A stretch of 33,975 nucleotides of DNA from Tichowtungia sp964398915. Lineage in GTDB: Bacteria; Verrucomicrobiota; Kiritimatiellia; Kiritimatiellales; Tichowtungiaceae. The notes under the pieces were generated by a model that was given only the letters and a program-made list of their open reading frames with translations, was not told the DNA's origin and searched no databases. The stretch spans positions 1 through 33,975 of the forward strand of contig CAYNOR010000021.1 in assembly GCA_964398915.1 (NCBI GenBank), given 5' to 3'. Below, piece by piece: positions 16,416-23,918 of this stretch. The position numbers and the translations under genes were made by a program. Position 1 is the stretch's first letter. Each line of letters starts with the position of its first letter.

Positions 16416-17054
16416 ATGAAAAAAGTTTTATTTTTAGTCATGGCTGTCTTTTTGCTGGGCGGCACAGCCGGTGCGGTTGAGAAGATCGTTTTTATTGATC
16501 TCGAACGGGTTTTTGACGGCTTCTATAAAACCCAGCTGGCTAAGGCAAAGGTTGAAGCGCAGCAGCAGGATATTGAAAAAGAAAAGCAGGTGATGGTTGA
16601 CGAAATGACCGCTATCAGCGGCGAGGTTGATGCGCTCAAAAAGGCGGCGCGTGATACAACATTGACTGAAGAGATTCGCGACAGCAAGCGGCTGTTGTAT
16701 GAAGAGCGTCTGCTGACTATGCGTGCCAAGCAAAAGGAAATTGAAGAATTTTCCGGCCGGCGGCAGCAACAGCTTCAGATTCAAGTGACTCGCATGAGCC
16801 AGACGGTCATGGACGAAATTCGTCAGACAGTTGTGGATTATGCGAAAAGTGAAGGGCTGCAGGCTGTGGTTGATAACTCGTCCCGCCGCGCGGCTATCGG
16901 AGTTTTTATTTATACGCACCCTGATCTTGAAATTACCGAGGCGGTCCTCGGTGTGCTCAACAGCAAGAGGCCTGATGTGATGAAAGAGGGCGATTTGTTT
17001 GATGAAGAGAAAAAAACAGAAAGTAAACCTGCGGAGGCTGGCGGCAAGTCATGA
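16416..17054 (+). CDS. skp: Periplasmic chaperone OmpH/Skp
   Basis: Holds unfolded outer-membrane proteins in the periplasm for delivery to BamA. The 212-residue product has a signal peptide (residues 1-20, MKKVLFLVMAVFLLGGTAGA), the start VEKIVFIDLERVFDGFYKTQLAKAK typical of the family, and a long coiled-coil region rich in Lys, Glu and Gln (about 40-135). The C-terminal tail is charged. I chose the ATG at 16416, which has GGAGGAG upstream; a TTG at 16395 overlapping bamA is less likely. lpxD overlaps the stop codon by four bases. Confidence 0.92.
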   Translation: MKKVLFLVMAVFLLGGTAGAVEKIVFIDLERVFDGFYKTQLAKAKVEAQQQDIEKEKQVMVDEMTAISGEVDALKKAARDTTLTEEIRDSKRLLYEERLLTMRAKQKEIEEFSGRRQQQLQIQVTRMSQTVMDEIRQTVVDYAKSEGLQAVVDNSSRRAAIGVFIYTHPDLEITEAVLGVLNSKRPDVMKEGDLFDEEKKTESKPAEAGGKS

Positions 17055-18079
17055 AACTTTCCGAAGTAGTTGAAAAACTGGGAGGGCGGCTCGAAGGCGA
17101 TGGCTGTATCAATATAGTCGGTGTGGCCGGTATAACGGAGGCCGTGCAGGGAGAGATCAGTTTTATTGCAAATCCGCGTTATGCATCCGAGGCTGCTGTT
17201 ACGAAAGCTTCAGCTGTTATTGTATCTGAGGACTGGCGTGCTGATTGCCCGGCGGCTCTGATTCGAGTTCAGAATCCTGATGAGGCGTTTGCAAAAGTCG
17301 CGATGCTTTTTTATACGGGGCCGGCGCGACCGGCGGCAGGGGTTCATCCATCCGCCATAGTGGCTGCTGATGCAGAGTTCGGAAGCAACGTTTCGATTGG
17401 AGCCCTGTGCGTAATTGAAGCCGGTGCAAAAATTGGAGACGGAACCGTTATTTGTCCACAGTGTTACATCGGTCGCAAAGCGGTTCTTGGTAAAGATTGC
17501 TGGCTTTATCCTCAGGTGTCCTTGCGCGAAGAGGTGAAAATCGGTGATCGGGCTATTGTGCATAACGGAACGGTCATCGGCAGCGATGGGTTTGGCTATT
17601 CAGTTGACGGAAACGGGATCCGCACCAAGATTCCACAGATTGGAAATGTTGAAATTGGTGATGATGTTGAAATCGGTGCCAACGTAGCGATTGATCGGGC
17701 CCGATTTGGAAGAACCCGAATCGGCAACGGCGTGAAAATAGATAATTTGGTACAGATTGCTCATAATGTCGTGATTGGCGACCACGTTGTTGTCATCGCA
17801 CAGGTTGCCCTTGCAGGGAGTGTCCATATTGGCGACAAGGTTATTATTGCGGGACAGGCTGGTGTTGCGGGACATCTTCATGTTGGCGCTGGCGCCATTG
17901 TCGGCGCTAAAGCAGCTGTAACGAAAGATGTAGAGCCTGGTGAGTATGTTATCGGTGTTCCGGCAATGCCCGCTGCAAAATTTAAAAGAACCCAGGCGGG
18001 AATCATGCTTCTTCCGAAACTTAAGACGCGTGTTACTGAGCTTGCAGAAAGAATCCGAAAATTGGAAGAACGCGGGTAG
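17051..18079 (+). CDS. lpxD: UDP-3-O-acylglucosamine N-acyltransferase
   Basis: Adds the second acyl chain in lipid A synthesis, transferring hydroxyacyl from acyl-ACP to UDP-3-O-acylglucosamine. The 342-residue product has an N-terminal uridine-binding domain (about residues 1-100, with GEISFIANPRY), then a left-handed beta helix of hexapeptide repeats (about 105-320) with IGSDGFGY and the catalytic His238 in QIAHNVVIG. It ends in a helical tail (KTRVTELAERIRKLEERG). The ATGA overlap with ompH implies coupling. No strong terminator follows. Confidence 0.96.
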   Translation: MKLSEVVEKLGGRLEGDGCINIVGVAGITEAVQGEISFIANPRYASEAAVTKASAVIVSEDWRADCPAALIRVQNPDEAFAKVAMLFYTGPARPAAGVHPSAIVAADAEFGSNVSIGALCVIEAGAKIGDGTVICPQCYIGRKAVLGKDCWLYPQVSLREEVKIGDRAIVHNGTVIGSDGFGYSVDGNGIRTKIPQIGNVEIGDDVEIGANVAIDRARFGRTRIGNGVKIDNLVQIAHNVVIGDHVVVIAQVALAGSVHIGDKVIIAGQAGVAGHLHVGAGAIVGAKAAVTKDVEPGEYVIGVPAMPAAKFKRTQAGIMLLPKLKTRVTELAERIRKLEERG

Positions 18080-18159
18080 GCAGAACAGATTTGTATTAAA
18101 AAAAATCGTTAACAGACAAAAATGTCTTCAAGATTATTTTTAGCGCACTATTGAATCAA

Positions 18160-18178
18160 GGTTATATCCGTTATAACC
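18160..18178. promoter_or_regulatory. Dyad symmetry, possible activator or repressor site upstream of glnA
   Basis: GGTTATA and TATAACC form a perfect 7-base inverted repeat around TCCGT. It lies within the AT-rich 227-base gap between lpxD and glnA, and a TATAAT box follows at 18183-18188. The 7-5-7 form resembles binding sites of dimeric regulators. The rest of the gap shows only a weak AGACA/TGTCT hairpin at 18114-18127. Confidence 0.35.
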
Positions 18179-18227
18179 ATTTTATAATTAGCAAATTATG
18201 ATTTCTTAAATCCTCATGGCGTTTTCA

Positions 18228-18242
18228 GGAATAGTTTTTGCT
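18228..18242 (+). promoter_or_regulatory. Candidate sigma-54 promoter of glnA
   Basis: GG at 18228-18229 and GC at 18240-18241 are separated by exactly 10 bases, and the -12 element reads TTTTGCT, containing the consensus TTGC. The -24 element matches only at GG, so the call is weak. Transcription would begin near 18253, about 84 bases downstream of the dyad centre, a normal distance for an enhancer-binding protein. Confidence 0.25.
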
Positions 18243-18306
18243 AACGAAAGGTGTGACTTTTTATTTGAAGTGAATATTTTTGGAACTACATAACAGGAGA
18301 AAGCAA

Positions 18307-20358
18307 ATGGCAAACCCGACCGGTATATTTGGTGAAAATGTATTCAGCATGAAAGTCATGCGTGAACATCTGTCTGAAGAGACCGTTAAATCACTCGGAA
18401 ACACAATTAAAGCCGGTAAAAGTCTGGATGCAGGAATTGCCGCTGAAGTTGCTGAAGCGATGAAAGAATGGGCGATTAGCAAAGGTGCAACGCACTACAC
18501 CCATTGGTTCCAGCCTTTGACCGGCTCTACCGCAGAAAAACACGACTCCTTTATTGTCCCGGACGGTGAAGGTTCTGTGGTTTGCAAATTTTCCGGTAAC
18601 GAGCTGATTCAGGGCGAACCCGATGCCTCCAGCTTCCCATCCGGCGGCTTGCGCGCGACATTCGAAGCGCGCGGCTATACCGGTTGGGATCCCAGCAGTC
18701 CCGCGTTCATCAAAGACAATACGCTTTGCATCCCGACGGTGTTTTGCGGCTATCATGGTGAAGCTCTCGACAAGAAAACCCCATTGTTACGTTCCATGAA
18801 GGCGCTGGACGAACAGGCCTGCCGCTTAGGAAAGCTTTTCAATGTAAAAGTTAAGCAGAAAGCTTACGCGACACTCGGTGCTGAGCAGGAATATTTTTTA
18901 ATTGATGAAGAACTCTACCATGCACGCCTTGATCTTCAGCAAACCGGGCGTACACTTTTCGGAAGCTGTCCTGCGAAACATCAGCAGATGGAAGACCATT
19001 ACTTCGGTGCGATTAAGACTCGCGTGCTGGCTTTCATGGAAGAGTTGGATTCCGAACTCTGGAAAATGGGCGTTCCTTCAAAAACCCGTCATAATGAAGT
19101 CGCTCCGGCCCAGTTTGAAATGGCCCCGGTGTTTGAAGAGCTTAATCTGGCAGTCGACCACAACATGATTGCAATGGAAGTAATGCGCAAGACGGCTGAA
19201 AAACACGGTTTTGTCTGTTTGCTTCACGAAAAACCCTATGCCGGCGTAAACGGTTCCGGCAAACACAACAACTGGGCTCTCTGCGGTCCGGACGGTAAAA
19301 ACTGGCTCTCCCCTGGCGATAATCCGCACGAAAACGCCAAGTTTATCACCATGATCTGTGCATTGATCAAAGCGGTTGATACGCATGCCGACCTGCTGCG
19401 TTCAACGGTTGCGACGGCAGGTAATGATCATCGTTTGGGTGCCAATGAAGCACCTCCGGCGATCATTTCCGTTTTCCTTGGTGACCAGCTGACGGACATT
19501 ATTCAGCAGATCGAAAAGGGTGGCGCTAAGAGTTCTAAGGAGGGCGGATCAATTCACCTTGGTGTGGACACCCTGCCGACCCTGCCGCGCGGCAACACCG
19601 ATCGAAACCGCACTTCGCCATTTGCTTTTACCGGCAACAAATTCGAGTTTCGTGCCGTTGGCTCCAACCAGAGCTGCGCTGGCGCGAATGTGGTGCTTAA
19701 CACGATCGTAACCGAAGCGCTTGATGAAATCTGCACACGCCTAGAAGCGGATGTTAAAGCGGGAAAAGAGTTCAACGCCTCTTTGCAGGCTGTACTTGCT
19801 GGAATTATTAAAAAACATAAACGGATTCTTTTCAACGGCGATAATTACACGGCGGAGTGGGCCGCTGAAGCCGCAAAACGCGGACTGCCGAACGTCAAGA
19901 AAACACCTGAAGCGCTCGAAGCGCTTGCAACTCCGAAAGCGGTTAAGCTTTTCGAAAAATATGGTGTATTGACCAGGAAAGAGCTCCATTCACGCTACGA
20001 GATATACAAAGAAACCTATGAGAAGGTTATCGAAATCGAAGCCGGTGTTATGAAAACGATGGTTAAAACCATGATCCTTCCGGCTGTTATAGCCGCACAG
20101 GGCGAACTGGCGGACACGATCGAAACGGTCAAAGCCTGCAAAGGAAAAACGGCTGGGGCACAAGTGATGCTCAAGGCGATTTGCGATGAGACCGAAGTGC
20201 TTTTCAAAGCAATTGATGTGCTGGAGAAAGCGCATGGCCCGGCGAAGTTGATTGCCGCCATGGGGAAAGTCCGTCCGTCGGTTGATGCGCTTGAGAAGCT
20301 GGTCCCGGAACATTTCTGGCCGATTCCTTCTTACGCCGAAATGTTGTTCATGATGTAA
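18307..20358 (+). CDS. glnN: Glutamine synthetase type III
   Basis: Makes glutamine from glutamate, ammonia and ATP; central enzyme of nitrogen assimilation. At 683 residues it is the large GSIII type rather than GSI or GSII. Features: N-terminal FGENVFSMKVMREHLS, THYTHWFQPLTGSTAEKHDSF, the catalytic GAEQEYFLID, SGKHNNWALCGPDGKNWL, and NRTSPFAFTGNKFEFRAVGSNQS. The C-terminal helical region (about 500-683) is typical of the type. I chose the ATG at 18307 (AGGAG upstream) over a TTG at 18280. It stands alone between a long AT-rich upstream region and a strong terminator, so it is probably monocistronic. Confidence 0.96.
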   Translation: MANPTGIFGENVFSMKVMREHLSEETVKSLGNTIKAGKSLDAGIAAEVAEAMKEWAISKGATHYTHWFQPLTGSTAEKHDSFIVPDGEGSVVCKFSGNELIQGEPDASSFPSGGLRATFEARGYTGWDPSSPAFIKDNTLCIPTVFCGYHGEALDKKTPLLRSMKALDEQACRLGKLFNVKVKQKAYATLGAEQEYFLIDEELYHARLDLQQTGRTLFGSCPAKHQQMEDHYFGAIKTRVLAFMEELDSELWKMGVPSKTRHNEVAPAQFEMAPVFEELNLAVDHNMIAMEVMRKTAEKHGFVCLLHEKPYAGVNGSGKHNNWALCGPDGKNWLSPGDNPHENAKFITMICALIKAVDTHADLLRSTVATAGNDHRLGANEAPPAIISVFLGDQLTDIIQQIEKGGAKSSKEGGSIHLGVDTLPTLPRGNTDRNRTSPFAFTGNKFEFRAVGSNQSCAGANVVLNTIVTEALDEICTRLEADVKAGKEFNASLQAVLAGIIKKHKRILFNGDNYTAEWAAEAAKRGLPNVKKTPEALEALATPKAVKLFEKYGVLTRKELHSRYEIYKETYEKVIEIEAGVMKTMVKTMILPAVIAAQGELADTIETVKACKGKTAGAQVMLKAICDETEVLFKAIDVLEKAHGPAKLIAAMGKVRPSVDALEKLVPEHFWPIPSYAEMLFMM

Positions 20359-20382
20359 TTCACAGTGCAATATTAAAGCGAA

Positions 20383-20417
20383 GAAAGGCTCCCTGCAAAG
20401 GGAGCCTTTCAGTTTTT
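20383..20417 (+). terminator. Rho-independent terminator of glnN
   Basis: A perfect 12-base stem, GAAAGGCTCCCT (20383-20394) with AGGGAGCCTTTC (20399-20410), a GCAA tetraloop, and five T at 20413-20417. It lies between convergent genes and may also stop transcription from the minus strand. Confidence 0.92.
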
Positions 20418-20492
20418 CTCCGCCAGACGCAGGTAAGCGTTCCATAGGCGACCCGCTGGTCAGATTTTCTGAGTGGCTATGGGACGTTGACG

Positions 20493-21653
20493 TTACAGCG
20501 GGCTGTCGAAGTTGTGGACTTTCCCCGATCCGATGACCAGCCGCAACAGGGGCGAGAGGAGTGGAATTTTAGGGAAGACAATTAAATGCCAGATCGGGCG
20601 GTGCTGTATATTCCATTTAGCTAGAGTCGGCGGGTCGGAGAAATAGTTGATTTCGTCGAATTCACCAGAGTTGCAGGCGGCTTCGATAACTTTGATCATC
20701 AGCAGATTGCCGGGGGAACAGGCTATGAACTCTTCATCGTAAGCCATTTTTAAAATATACATTGTCCGGTCTTTGCGCATGGCGTAGTGCGCAGCAATCG
20801 TGCGGTCAACGGTTTCCAGAAAGCTGAACCGCATCTGATTCAGCACGGTAAGTCCGGTTGCGGCGTCTTCAAAGACGGCAGCGCTGCCGGGAAAATCCCG
20901 GATAGTCGTTCCACGTTCGCCCTTCCAGTTGCGCTGTTCGACATCCAGAAAGCGGGTATTGTTTTCCTTTGCCGGGCGGCTGTTTTCGCAGTAGAGGAAA
21001 CGGACTTCAGGAAGTTTTTCCATATCGCGGGCGGCGCGCCGCAGGTTCTGCCGGAATTTTCCGGCGAGTCCGGCAGAATATTCTGCGGAAGTTTTCGGCA
21101 GCGGAAGGAAGGCCTCGGTTCCGGCGCTTTTCTGGACAAAGCTCAGCTTGTGTTTCCCGACATTCAGATAACGGACAGATACGCAGTGTCCCTGCAGGTG
21201 TTTGAGGCTGAGGCAGGGAATGGAGCGGGGAAGGCTGTTTAAGTAATCCAAGAACAGGCCGAAGTTTTTTTCATGGCCGGGGAGAACAAAGCAGTCGGTT
21301 CCGCTGGTATGGGCGTAGTGATAGGGAAGCTTGAAGAGGCGCAGCGAAAAGCCGAGAACCCGAAAGGCGTAGCTCGACATCAGCGGCATGATTCCGGTCA
21401 GGCGGTCGTTTTCGTAGATGAAGAGGCAAAGCCAGCGTTCCGGCGAATGCACCTGATGTTTGAAAAAAGCGCGCATCCACGGAAACGAGAGCATCGGGGT
21501 CAGCGTTCCGGCCTTACTGTACAACTCATTCCACTCGGCGGCGTACTTATCCAGTTCTTCAATCGTACGCACGTCAACCAGCCGGATTCCGGCGGGCGGA
21601 TTCCAGTTCCATGGTTCGGGCAAACCATATTGTTTGGACACAACGTTGAGCAT
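20493..21653 (-). CDS. GNAT acetyltransferase, CelD/BcsL-like (Acetyltransf_6 type)
   Basis: The 386-residue protein matches the architecture of CelD-type acyltransferases: N-terminal EWNELYSKAGTLTPMLSFPWMRAFF, where a FemAB-like fold begins, and a second GNAT half (about residues 195-345) starting at GLAGKFRQNLRRAARDMEKL and containing AAHYAMRKDRTMYILKMAYDEEF and PGNLLMIKVIEAAC. Family members are linked to polysaccharide or wall modification; the substrate here is unknown. I chose the ATG at 21653, 10 bases after the upstream gene's stop codon, over a longer frame to 21812 that overlaps that gene. It is the last gene of the ftsK-rodZ-pgsA cluster. Confidence 0.72.
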   Translation of the reverse strand: MLNVVSKQYGLPEPWNWNPPAGIRLVDVRTIEELDKYAAEWNELYSKAGTLTPMLSFPWMRAFFKHQVHSPERWLCLFIYENDRLTGIMPLMSSYAFRVLGFSLRLFKLPYHYAHTSGTDCFVLPGHEKNFGLFLDYLNSLPRSIPCLSLKHLQGHCVSVRYLNVGKHKLSFVQKSAGTEAFLPLPKTSAEYSAGLAGKFRQNLRRAARDMEKLPEVRFLYCENSRPAKENNTRFLDVEQRNWKGERGTTIRDFPGSAAVFEDAATGLTVLNQMRFSFLETVDRTIAAHYAMRKDRTMYILKMAYDEEFIACSPGNLLMIKVIEAACNSGEFDEINYFSDPPTLAKWNIQHRPIWHLIVFPKIPLLSPLLRLVIGSGKVHNFDSPL

Positions 21654-21663
21654 GTTCCACTTC

Positions 21664-22626
21664 TTACCGTGTTGAGGCCCAGGCTGTAGCGCTTTGGACG
21701 GCTTCGAGAACCTTTTCGCGCAATTCAGCAACGCGCGGAGTGTCGGCGGAAAAGGCCGCCAGTACGTCCTGTTCGCAGAGTTCCTTTGGTTCTTTAATCG
21801 CCAGCGCTTCAAGTTGTTTGGTAAAGGCGGATCTTTCCAGTCCGTGGAAACGGACTTCCTGCGGAATGCGTTCGATCAGGTCGCGGTATCCCGTGATAAC
21901 GGGACTCCAGGGTTCAGAATCTTCGAAGCGGTTGAAACCCTTGTTCGATTCCTCCCAGTACGGATTTTTTTTCCCGGCCAGCAGCGCAAAGAAGGATGCG
22001 GCCAGTTTTTGCTTAATGCCTTCTTCGCCGCCGATCGGACGTTTCGGAAAGAGCAGCTTCTCGTGTTTTTCGATTAAGGCGTGCAGAACGGCTTCGAAGA
22101 AATAGACGGTTTCGGTTTTCGGCGGCTTGCCGCCGAGCAGACCAACCACTTCCTCCTGAACTTTTTCGATCTCGGCCAGTTTTAATTCCGGATCAATGAC
22201 CAGAAAGGTTTCGCCGCTCTTTTTGTGTTCATAAACGCGGATTTTGGTTTTGTCTTCGCGGGTCTGAACATCTTTTTCGACCAGAATTCTTTTTCGCTCG
22301 AGCATGACCGCAAGGATGTATATGGCATTGGTATCGTCGGCGTCTTCTTTGGCGACCATGTTACGCAGCAGGGTTTCCGCGCTTTCTTTTTTAACCACCT
22401 CGGTCGGCGGCGGCGGGACGCGGAAAATTCCTTTCCATGCGCTGAGGCCGTGGTCGGGTTGATGCTCGTTCCACCAGGCGAGGCGGAAGTCTTCGCGGAC
22501 GTATTCGCCGTCCTTAAAGAGCAGGCGGGTCATGATTTCTTCTTTATCGGTAAACGGCTCATTTGTTCCGGCGCAGAGGTCGGAGCGTCGTTTAATCTGC
22601 CAGCTTTCTTCGCGTACGTTTGCCAT
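21664..22626 (-). CDS. Conserved-looking protein of unknown function, 320 residues
   Basis: I do not assign a function. Visible: no signal peptide or membrane segment; an N-terminal region (about residues 10-80) with WQIKRRSDLCAGTNEPF, EEIMTRLLFKDGEYVREDF and AWWNEH; then a helical middle (about 85-180) with AIYILAVMLERKRIL and a beta-like GETFLVIDPELKLAE. I recall similar N-terminal segments (W-IKRR, C, PF, then a stretch on YRREDF) in PVC-group proteins, but cannot verify this. The C-terminal part (about 180-320) is charged and helical, resembling nothing I know. It lies between pgsA (24 bases) and the CelD-like gene (10 bases), suggesting an envelope or division link. A single Cys near residue 18 argues against a full zinc ribbon. 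Confidence 0.75.
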   Translation of the reverse strand: MANVREESWQIKRRSDLCAGTNEPFTDKEEIMTRLLFKDGEYVREDFRLAWWNEHQPDHGLSAWKGIFRVPPPPTEVVKKESAETLLRNMVAKEDADDTNAIYILAVMLERKRILVEKDVQTREDKTKIRVYEHKKSGETFLVIDPELKLAEIEKVQEEVVGLLGGKPPKTETVYFFEAVLHALIEKHEKLLFPKRPIGGEEGIKQKLAASFFALLAGKKNPYWEESNKGFNRFEDSEPWSPVITGYRDLIERIPQEVRFHGLERSAFTKQLEALAIKEPKELCEQDVLAAFSADTPRVAELREKVLEAVQSATAWASTR

Positions 22627-22650
22627 AGGATAAGTCTGTTATCTTTTTAA

Positions 22651-23214
22651 TTAATTGCGGAGCACGGCCAGATTATCACGGAAATACACGAGGCCGCTCC
22701 AGATGGTCAGTGCAGTCACTGCTCCGCCCGTCCACCACACGATCTGCCGGTAGAGTTCGCTGTCGAGAAAACTCCACGGGTAAATCCAGTACACCATGCG
22801 CAGGAGCAGGATGGCGCTGATAAAAACCATCTGCCAGACGGTTTTTTGTTTTCCCCAGGTGCTGGCAGAGAGGACGATCCCTTTGTCGACGGCCAGCAGG
22901 CGCAGGCCGGTTACCATCATTTCGCGGGCGAGAATGAGTGTAACCATCCAGGCTGGCATGATCCTGAGTTCGACGAAACCGATGAAGGCGGCGGCGGTAA
23001 GGACTTTATCGGCCAGCGGATCCATCAGCTTGCCGAAGACCGAGCAGCCGTAGACGTTGCGGGCGAGATGTCCGTCGAGTGCGTCCGTGAGTGCTGCAAT
23101 GCCGAAGAAAAACACAGCGGCAAGCGGCGCTCCGGGGAAGGAGACGCTCAGACAAACCATAAATACGCCGGCCAGAGCAAATCGGCTGACCGTAAGAATA
23201 TTGGGGAGCTTCAT
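22651..23214 (-). CDS. pgsA: CDP-diacylglycerol--glycerol-3-phosphate 3-phosphatidyltransferase
   Basis: Makes phosphatidylglycerol phosphate, the committed step to phosphatidylglycerol. The 187-residue membrane protein has the complete CDP-alcohol phosphatidyltransferase motif with four Asp residues between residues 44 and 69 (DALDGHLAR, then FGKLMDPLAD), and several hydrophobic helices. LPNILTVSRFALA at the N-terminus is typical of PgsA. It overlaps the rodZ-like stop codon by four bases (ATGA). Confidence 0.93.
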   Translation of the reverse strand: MKLPNILTVSRFALAGVFMVCLSVSFPGAPLAAVFFFGIAALTDALDGHLARNVYGCSVFGKLMDPLADKVLTAAAFIGFVELRIMPAWMVTLILAREMMVTGLRLLAVDKGIVLSASTWGKQKTVWQMVFISAILLLRMVYWIYPWSFLDSELYRQIVWWTGGAVTALTIWSGLVYFRDNLAVLRN

Positions 23215-23813
23215 CGTGAACTTTCAATTTTACCAGGTTCAACAAGGTAGAGATCGGGCAGCGGTTTGTCGAGGAGCTTGCGGGCGGGTGTTGCCGCTGA
23301 CGAGTGTGCGGGTTTCTCTGCGTTATGGCGGCGCACACAGTTGGAGACGCTAACGAGCAGAAGAATCACCACCAATAAAGCGGCCGAGCCGATGGCGAGT
23401 GCGCGGATATCGCGCGCTACGTACGGTTGCAAGCCTTTGGAGGGCGCTTGATCTGCCGGGCGGGGTTTTGCCGTCCGTTTAAACTTCACAGGGAATCGTT
23501 TGAGACAGGCTGCAACGATGGAAGTTTTTCCCCGGCTCTGCTCGAGCTGGCTTTCCTCGTCGACAAGCGGCTTAGGGCCCGGGGCGTGCTTCGCCATGTA
23601 TTCTTCGATGAGCGGGTCCGGATTGAGTCCGAGGTATGCGGCATAAAGGCGTATGAAGCCTTTGGCGTAGGTTGGTGCGGCCATGACCGAGAAGTCGTCG
23701 GATTCCATTGCAACGATCATCTTAGTCAATGTTTTCGTTGCCGCACCTGCTTCCTGCTCGCTGACTCCTTTTGCTTTGCGTGCGGCTCTTAACGTTTGTC
23801 CGAGTGTTGCCAT
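23211..23813 (-). CDS. RodZ-like helix-turn-helix membrane protein
   Basis: The 200-residue protein has an N-terminal HTH_25 domain (about residues 1-75, LGQTLRAARKAKGVSEQEAGAATKTL and PTYAKGFIRLYAAYLGL), a basic linker, and one membrane helix (about 138-158). RodZ couples MreB filaments to the cell wall machinery and sets rod shape. Here the part after the membrane helix is only about 40 residues, so the large periplasmic beta domain of E. coli RodZ is missing. GGAGG precedes the ATG. Position between ftsK and pgsA is as in other bacteria. It could instead be a general membrane HTH regulator. Confidence 0.78.
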   Translation of the reverse strand: MATLGQTLRAARKAKGVSEQEAGAATKTLTKMIVAMESDDFSVMAAPTYAKGFIRLYAAYLGLNPDPLIEEYMAKHAPGPKPLVDEESQLEQSRGKTSIVAACLKRFPVKFKRTAKPRPADQAPSKGLQPYVARDIRALAIGSAALLVVILLLVSVSNCVRRHNAEKPAHSSAATPARKLLDKPLPDLYLVEPGKIESSR

Positions 23814-23831
23814 GGCGGGCCTCCTTATGAA

Positions 23832-23918
23832 TGTTGAATCCCGGATAAGGAATCGCTGAATGTCGAAAGAGGTTCTTTCATAACACCTTCCAGCACCCGG
23901 ATTCTGTTATCCAACATC
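23832..23918. repeat. Periodic palindrome D (7-base words) between ftsK and the rodZ-like gene
   Basis: Read on the minus strand, the first arm has the words GGATGTT, GGATAAC, AGAATCC, GGGTGCT, GGAAGGT. The second arm is the inverse of GAATGTT, GAATCCC, GGATAAG, GAATCGCT, GAATGTC. The tip is GAAAGA-type sequence pairing with TCTTTC. Period is 7 with one 8-base word. The TAA stop codon of ftsK lies within the second word. Confidence 0.72.

Noticed and set aside
18114..18127. AGACA/TGTCT hairpin after lpxD as a terminator
   Set aside because: A 5-base AT-rich stem with no directly following T run is too weak.
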